A stretch of 59,422 bases of DNA, taken from the NCBI GenBank assembly GCA_004322135.1, contig SCSG01000026.1, positions 1 to 59,422 of the forward strand. Direction: 5' to 3'. Below, one piece after another: positions 55,430-59,422 of this stretch. How positions within the stretch are numbered: the first letter of the stretch is position 1; the number at the start of each line of letters is the position of its first letter. Under the pieces are notes generated by a model. That model was not told where the DNA came from, did not search any database, and saw only the letters and a program-made list of their open reading frames with translations. The translations under genes were made by a program, and so were the position numbers. Source of the stretch: Burkholderiaceae bacterium (GTDB taxonomy: Bacteria > Pseudomonadota > Gammaproteobacteria > Burkholderiales > Burkholderiaceae_B).

Positions 55430-56656
55430 TCATGACATCTGTTGAAGTGCCAGCGAATCCGAGGGTGGGGAAGAGCGCTGCCGACGTTGCCAGAACGGTT
55501 GATCGGACCAGCGGTGCTGCATGCGATAGTAGAAGTCGCGCTGCAGCAGGTAGGTTTGCCAAAGTTGGCGTTGTTGTTCGTCGTATAGATGGATGTAGGC
55601 GTTGTCGGTGCCCAATCCCGCCGCCGTGCCCCGCGGACAGTCCGTAAGCGCGTAATGAATCATATGCCCTGCATGGCTGCCCGTCCTGAGCGCCTTGTCG
55701 ATGCCTTGCGAAGATAGTGGGTCGTAGGCCTGAGCCGCATCGCCCACCGCCATCCAGGCGTTGCCGCAGAAGTTTCGTAATCGTTGGCTGTTGGCCGGTG
55801 CGCCCCGAATTTTTCCGCAAGGGCGATAGTCTTTGGTTTTGAGTAAGGGCGCGATATGCGTCGAATCGTCCAGCAACTGATCGAAACCTTGCCGATGCGC
55901 CGCCACTCTCGCGGCCGGCAGGTCCTTGTCAGAGTGAAAAACCACCAATCGTTTGATTTCATTGCCTTCGATGCCTGGCAGACGGTTGCAGTACCACCAA
56001 CCGTGCGGCGCTGCCTCAATCCGCGTATAGCGGTCATCGTCGTTGCCGAAGCAAGAAAACCATTGCGCATAGGCAAACAGTCGGTCGTCGTTGGGGGCTG
56101 TCCGGACGCCGAGCGATCTGGCCACGACCGTTCGCCGGCCGGAGCAATCGACCAGGTAACGCGCGCGGTGTTCCTGCCTCTGTGTTTCCGAGGCGAGCGC
56201 CAGGCGCCAATTGAAAATGCCGTCAGCGATGCGCGTACAGGATTCGAAGCGGACGCCCTTGAACAAAGTTGCGCCAGCGGCGACCGCATTCGATCGCAGG
56301 GCCTCATCGAAAGCCAGGCGCTCGACGCATAGGCCAAAGCCGTTGAGTGTGAAGAAAAAATCTGTGACGTCGGGCTGCTCGGTCGCCCATAATGAAATGT
56401 TGCCAGCTGTTCTGAAAACGCCTTGTAGATTCTGTTCGGGACCCTCAGGGTTTCCCAGGAAGTGTCTGACCAGGTCGACGGAAGACGGTGGCAGTGATTC
56501 CCCCAGCTTGAAGTGATCGGATACCCGCTCCTCCACCAGTAGCACATGCTGACCGAACTTGGCCAGCGTGGCTGCGGTTGCGGCCCCTGCTGGCCCGGCG
56601 CCGACAACGACCACATCCCATGCTGTTTCGGCCTGGTCGTGCCGGGTTGATGACAC
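55430..56656 (-). CDS. LodB/GoxB-like FAD-dependent maturation protein
   Basis: The 408-residue flavoprotein starts at GTG 56656, four bases past the upstream stop, behind AAAGGAAA. It has an FAD-binding Rossmann start (VVVVGAGPAGAATAATLAKFG), the substrate-loop region LGESLPPSSVDLVRHF and the second FAD motif GNAWMAVGDAAQAYDPLSSQGIDKAL (about 300). It belongs to the tryptophan-halogenase-like monooxygenases. Pairing with a LodA-like gene identifies it as LodB-type, the enzyme that helps install the cysteine tryptophylquinone cofactor. Confidence 0.85.
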   Translation of the reverse strand: MSSTRHDQAETAWDVVVVGAGPAGAATAATLAKFGQHVLLVEERVSDHFKLGESLPPSSVDLVRHFLGNPEGPEQNLQGVFRTAGNISLWATEQPDVTDFFFTLNGFGLCVERLAFDEALRSNAVAAGATLFKGVRFESCTRIADGIFNWRLALASETQRQEHRARYLVDCSGRRTVVARSLGVRTAPNDDRLFAYAQWFSCFGNDDDRYTRIEAAPHGWWYCNRLPGIEGNEIKRLVVFHSDKDLPAARVAAHRQGFDQLLDDSTHIAPLLKTKDYRPCGKIRGAPANSQRLRNFCGNAWMAVGDAAQAYDPLSSQGIDKALRTGSHAGHMIHYALTDCPRGTAAGLGTDNAYIHLYDEQQRQLWQTYLLQRDFYYRMQHRWSDQPFWQRRQRSSPPSDSLALQQMS

Positions 56657-56659
56657 GAA

Positions 56660-58660
56660 TTATTTTCCTTTGGTGGGTGGCCGGTTCAGTGCCGGATTAC
56701 GCTCTCGTTCGACGAACACGGTCTCGCCGTTGTCTTTCAAAAAGCTGCCGTCTTCTGCCTTGACGGGGAGCACCATCCCCAGTTTCGACCACGCGTACAG
56801 CATCTGGTTGTAGCCGTCGGTGGCGGATAGGGGTTCGCCCTCGGCATCGTACCCGCGGAACCATTCCCTATAGGTTCGGGTCTGGTTCTTTTTGTTGTAC
56901 TCAAAAACGACGTCTGGTCGTTGTGTTGGCCACCATGCGATATTGCACGACCAGAAGTCGCCTTGCCATGGGCTTGACATATAGGCAGCGACCGAGCCTG
57001 GCTCAATGTCTTTGCCTACGCGAAACGCCTCAGCGAAATACTCGCGGTAGATGATCAAGTAAGGAAATTCTATGCCCGGGTGAAAGCCGCCTCCGATGGT
57101 TGGTTCAAGCGCCGAACTATCGAGCGCGTGCGGTTGTCTGGCTAGCGGCAATTGCTTCAGCGATACGGGCTTTTGTGGAGTGCCGACCTCGAAGTTGCCA
57201 TCTGCCCAGTTCTTCAAATGATTCAACTGCCAGTCGGTCAGGCTCAGGAATTGGTTTGGAGAATGGTCGCCCAGCTCTTTGTTCTGCGTGGGCTTGCCCC
57301 CAGAGCCCCAGAGTTTGGGCATTTGAGTGTCCACTTCCTGGCGTTGGAACTCTTTGTCCTTCCAACTGGTTGGCCGCTGCGGAGGTGGGGGCAGCAGTGA
57401 ATCGACCAGCCGCCCGCGTTTTCCAGATGCATGTCGCATGAGGCCGTAGATCATGCTTCTCATTGGCTTGCCTTTTTCGCCTGGATCGGTGAATGCCGTC
57501 ATGTATGCCGGGGTGAGCAAGTCACCCGGTTGCCCCGGGCCGTGGGCGAGGCCCTTCGATTCGCCCATGGCGCCCGACGCCTGGGCACTCACCCAACCGT
57601 AGTGGACGGCGTTGGCAAACACTGGGTAGACATCGCGGTAGAAATTCGTCTTCTGCCCGGTGTAAGGGTAAGCCTCGGGAAAGGCCTCGTAAACACGATC
57701 CAGAATGGACACCACGTGGTACATGTGGGGTGCGAATTTTGGTGGTGCGGTGACAATCCACGCCCCTGCCCGTGGGTTCCTTGTCCCTTCGTCCGTCGCC
57801 GATTTCACGTTGTCACGTGTACTCAGGATGGTGCCGTCCTTGAGCGTGACTGTGACGTCAATTTCACCACCGCAGGTATCGTCCCACCAGCCTGGAATAT
57901 TGAAATACGCAAATTGATTCGTCAGGGGGTTTTTGCCGTCTTCGGGGCCGTTTGGAGGATTGACTGTTTCACTTGGGTTCGACAGCGCTACCTTGGGTGT
58001 CACGACGCATTCGCTTTTTCCGGGAGCGGGAATGAACAGTAAGCGATCCTTGGAATCGAGCCGGAGCTGGCCCAGTTCGATATCCTTGGCGGCTTTATAA
58101 GTGACTTTGACTTCTTTCGACGGGTCTTTTGGCGTGAACCCTTCGAAACGTAATTCACCCGGAAGCAGACCTTCTTCGATGCCTGTGAAGACATTCCCCC
58201 TCATGACGATTGGTCCGGCCTGTCCGGAGGAGATTGTATGCACACCGGGGTCGATAATCAGTGTGTCACGTTCGATCGGCTTCTTGCCGGGCTGGATGGA
58301 AGGGTTCCGCAACTTGTCCGGGTCAAACAGATACGCGCCCTGAAACGCATAATTTGCCGCTTTCATGTTCCTGACGTGAACTCGCCAGTGCATGGATTGG
58401 ACCAGACTCGAAGCCGACGTGAGTTCGGCAACAACGTTGTCGTTGGCATCGTAGGCGTACACCCTATACCGCTGCGCCTGGCGTTTCAATCGCGCCCCGC
58501 TGTCGCGGTAGGTTCCACCATTGGGCCCTGGGCCATCGCTGCCGCCCGGGTCGACCACGATCCCTGGCGCTTCGGGACCAATGTAAAACTCGTCACTGTC
58601 TCCTAAACGGGCAATGCCAATGCCGGGATGAATGCGAATACTCTTGATCTTTTCGGACAC
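56660..58660 (-). CDS. LodA-like putative quinoprotein amino acid oxidase
   Basis: The 666-residue protein starts at GTG 58660 after AAGGAAA. Its N-terminus IRIHPGIGIARLGDSDEFYIGPE and later blocks (FQGAYLFDPDKLRNPSIQPGKKPIERDTLIIDPGVHTI split across strands, PRAGAWIVTAPPKFAPHMYHVVSILDRVY and LEPTIGGGFHPGIEF) match the LodA/GoxA family. LodA oxidises lysine with a Cys-Trp (CTQ) cofactor made from Cys516 and Trp581. Here the equivalent block has Thr521 where Cys is expected; Trp candidates follow in SSPWQGDFWSCNIAWWP. Either another residue substitutes, or the protein is not a CTQ oxidase. There is no signal peptide. Confidence 0.82.
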   Translation of the reverse strand: MSEKIKSIRIHPGIGIARLGDSDEFYIGPEAPGIVVDPGGSDGPGPNGGTYRDSGARLKRQAQRYRVYAYDANDNVVAELTSASSLVQSMHWRVHVRNMKAANYAFQGAYLFDPDKLRNPSIQPGKKPIERDTLIIDPGVHTISSGQAGPIVMRGNVFTGIEEGLLPGELRFEGFTPKDPSKEVKVTYKAAKDIELGQLRLDSKDRLLFIPAPGKSECVVTPKVALSNPSETVNPPNGPEDGKNPLTNQFAYFNIPGWWDDTCGGEIDVTVTLKDGTILSTRDNVKSATDEGTRNPRAGAWIVTAPPKFAPHMYHVVSILDRVYEAFPEAYPYTGQKTNFYRDVYPVFANAVHYGWVSAQASGAMGESKGLAHGPGQPGDLLTPAYMTAFTDPGEKGKPMRSMIYGLMRHASGKRGRLVDSLLPPPPQRPTSWKDKEFQRQEVDTQMPKLWGSGGKPTQNKELGDHSPNQFLSLTDWQLNHLKNWADGNFEVGTPQKPVSLKQLPLARQPHALDSSALEPTIGGGFHPGIEFPYLIIYREYFAEAFRVGKDIEPGSVAAYMSSPWQGDFWSCNIAWWPTQRPDVVFEYNKKNQTRTYREWFRGYDAEGEPLSATDGYNQMLYAWSKLGMVLPVKAEDGSFLKDNGETVFVERERNPALNRPPTKGK

Positions 58661-58814
58661 GGCTTATTTCCTTCACAAAGTGTTCTTGCTGATCCGGCGC
58701 AGAAAGAGCGCCGCAGCCATCGATATTCAGGTGTTCTTGCCTGCAGGGGATCGGCGATCTATTGACGGAAGGGCGTCGATCTGTCGAGGGAAGGACACAC
58801 GAGACTCCGGTTGT
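58661..58814 (-). other. Spacer between the Tat protein and the LodA-like gene
   Basis: This 154-bp gap contains a small hairpin CGGCGC-N7-GCGCCG (58695-58713) and no gene or obvious promoter. The hairpin may adjust the relative level of the two genes. Confidence 0.3.
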
Positions 58815-59102
58815 TTAAAGAGGACTCACGATCTTCCAGTCCAGCAGGTTTGCGGAAGCGACCCTATACCGGGTTCCGAAATGTTCAATGTCGGCGTAGG
58901 TCAGTCCGTTTGACCGGGTGTGAGTTTGCACCGAGAAGCCTCCGCCGAAGCTTGCCTTGATCGATTTTTTAATATATGGATCGGTTTTTGAGACCGGCAT
59001 GCTGGATGCGTTCCAGCCTTTTGCGGCACTGGCCATGCCCGGCAGTAACAGAACGCAGCCTGCTGCGCACCCTTTGAAGAAATCTCTGCGTTTGACGTTC
59101 AT
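58815..59102 (-). CDS. Small protein with Tat signal, first gene of the LodA-like cassette
   Basis: The 95-residue protein has a twin-arginine signal (KRRDFFKGCAAGCVLLLPGMASA, about 4-27). The mature part of about 68 residues has alternating strands (ASFGGGFSVQTHTRSNGLTYADIEHFGTRYRVASANLLDWKIVSPL) and no Cys. Tat export implies folding before export or export with a bound partner. It is separated from the LodA-like gene by 154 bp on the same strand and shares the only evident promoter. I do not recognise the family. Confidence 0.7.
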   Translation of the reverse strand: MNVKRRDFFKGCAAGCVLLLPGMASAAKGWNASSMPVSKTDPYIKKSIKASFGGGFSVQTHTRSNGLTYADIEHFGTRYRVASANLLDWKIVSPL

Positions 59103-59154
59103 GCTTCATCGCTCCCGAGTTTCGGTGCCTCTTGGTTCCGGCGCCTTGTAGATA

Positions 59155-59183
59155 AGTATATGGATCGCCTCATCGCAAAACAA
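59155..59183 (-). promoter_or_regulatory. Predicted promoter of the Tat/LodA/LodB cassette
   Basis: On the minus strand TTGTTT (59183-59178), a 17-bp spacer and TATACT (59160-59155) lie about 50 bp upstream of the Tat-protein start. It is a good sigma-70-like match. Confidence 0.55.
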
Positions 59184-59303
59184 GATTTATGCGAATGGTG
59201 AGTCGACTTTTTCTTTACCTGACAATAGGCTGTCGTGATCCGTGTCAACGTCGTGGTTGGAGCCCATCGTGCGAATGTGGCGATTCACCAAGTCCAATGG
59301 GAT

Positions 59304-59422
59304 GGCTCTACATCATTAACGGGGGACACCGACATTCATTAGACTTGTTTTTACGAAGAACGAGCTTAATGGAGCGAATGCCGATGTCCCCACTAGATTC
59401 TATCTTAGGGTTAAAAGAGTTA
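59304..59422. repeat. Right terminal inverted repeat (119 bp)
   Basis: Exact inverted copy of bases 2-120. It begins after a unique 120-bp spacer downstream of the cassette promoter and runs to the end of the window. Confidence 0.9.

Overview
The window looks like about 59 kb of chromosome from a betaproteobacterium of the order Burkholderiales, most likely an Alcaligenaceae relative of Bordetella, Achromobacter or Pusillimonas. The signs are the housekeeping set thrS, infC, rpmI-rplT, pheST and ihfA, a SUF iron-sulfur operon with an Rrf2 regulator, a glnK-amtB / gshB / regulatory-PTS set, and a pgaABCD (bps-type) cluster. The family assignment rests on gene content and protein resemblance, not on a search. 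I saw no rRNA, tRNA, CRISPR array, prophage or transposase. Both ends carry the same perfect 119-bp inverted repeat, which is itself a hairpin-like repeat. It probably marks a dispersed repeat at which an assembly stopped.

Layout. (1) 0.5-6.5 kb: a four-gene + strand operon, here proposed as a synthase-dependent exopolysaccharide system. It encodes a zinc-ribbon/degenerate-GGDEF regulator, a membrane GT2 synthase, a TolC-type outer-membrane protein fused to a TIM-barrel hydrolase-like domain, and an HlyD-type adaptor. (2) 6.7-15.8 kb: two minus-strand ABC importer operons, one of the branched-chain amino acid (Liv) type and one of the polyamine (Pot) type. (3) 16.2-32.3 kb: thrS-infC, then gshB and a three-protein regulatory PTS, a sigma-54-driven glnK-amtB pair, a lipoprotein, ubiK and comM, and only then rpmI-rplT-pheS-pheT-ihfA-merR. 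The usually contiguous infC-rpmI operon is therefore split by about 8.6 kb. (4) 32.4-34.0 kb: an ECF sigma factor with an RskA-like anti-sigma factor. (5) 34.1-42.4 kb: an Atm1-type exporter and the SUF regulator plus sufBCDSUT, which share a 14-bp promoter/operator element. (6) 42.5-55.0 kb: a biofilm block with an intact EAL phosphodiesterase, a CsgD-like regulator with a pseudo-receiver domain, curli genes csgEFGBA plus a csgC/csgH-like gene, and pgaABCD in which pgaA is frameshifted. (7) 55.4-59.2 kb: a cassette of a small Tat-signal protein, a LodA-like quinoprotein and a LodB-like flavoprotein.

How the parts fit. Three extracellular-matrix systems (the unnamed exopolysaccharide, curli and PGA) and two c-di-GMP-type proteins point to a strongly biofilm-oriented organism. 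The frameshift in pgaA suggests that PGA export is lost or switched off in this strain, so curli and the 0.5-6.5 kb polysaccharide may carry the matrix role. The least described material is the TolC-hydrolase fusion operon and the Tat/LodA/LodB cassette, whose LodA-like protein appears to lack the cysteine needed for the family cofactor.
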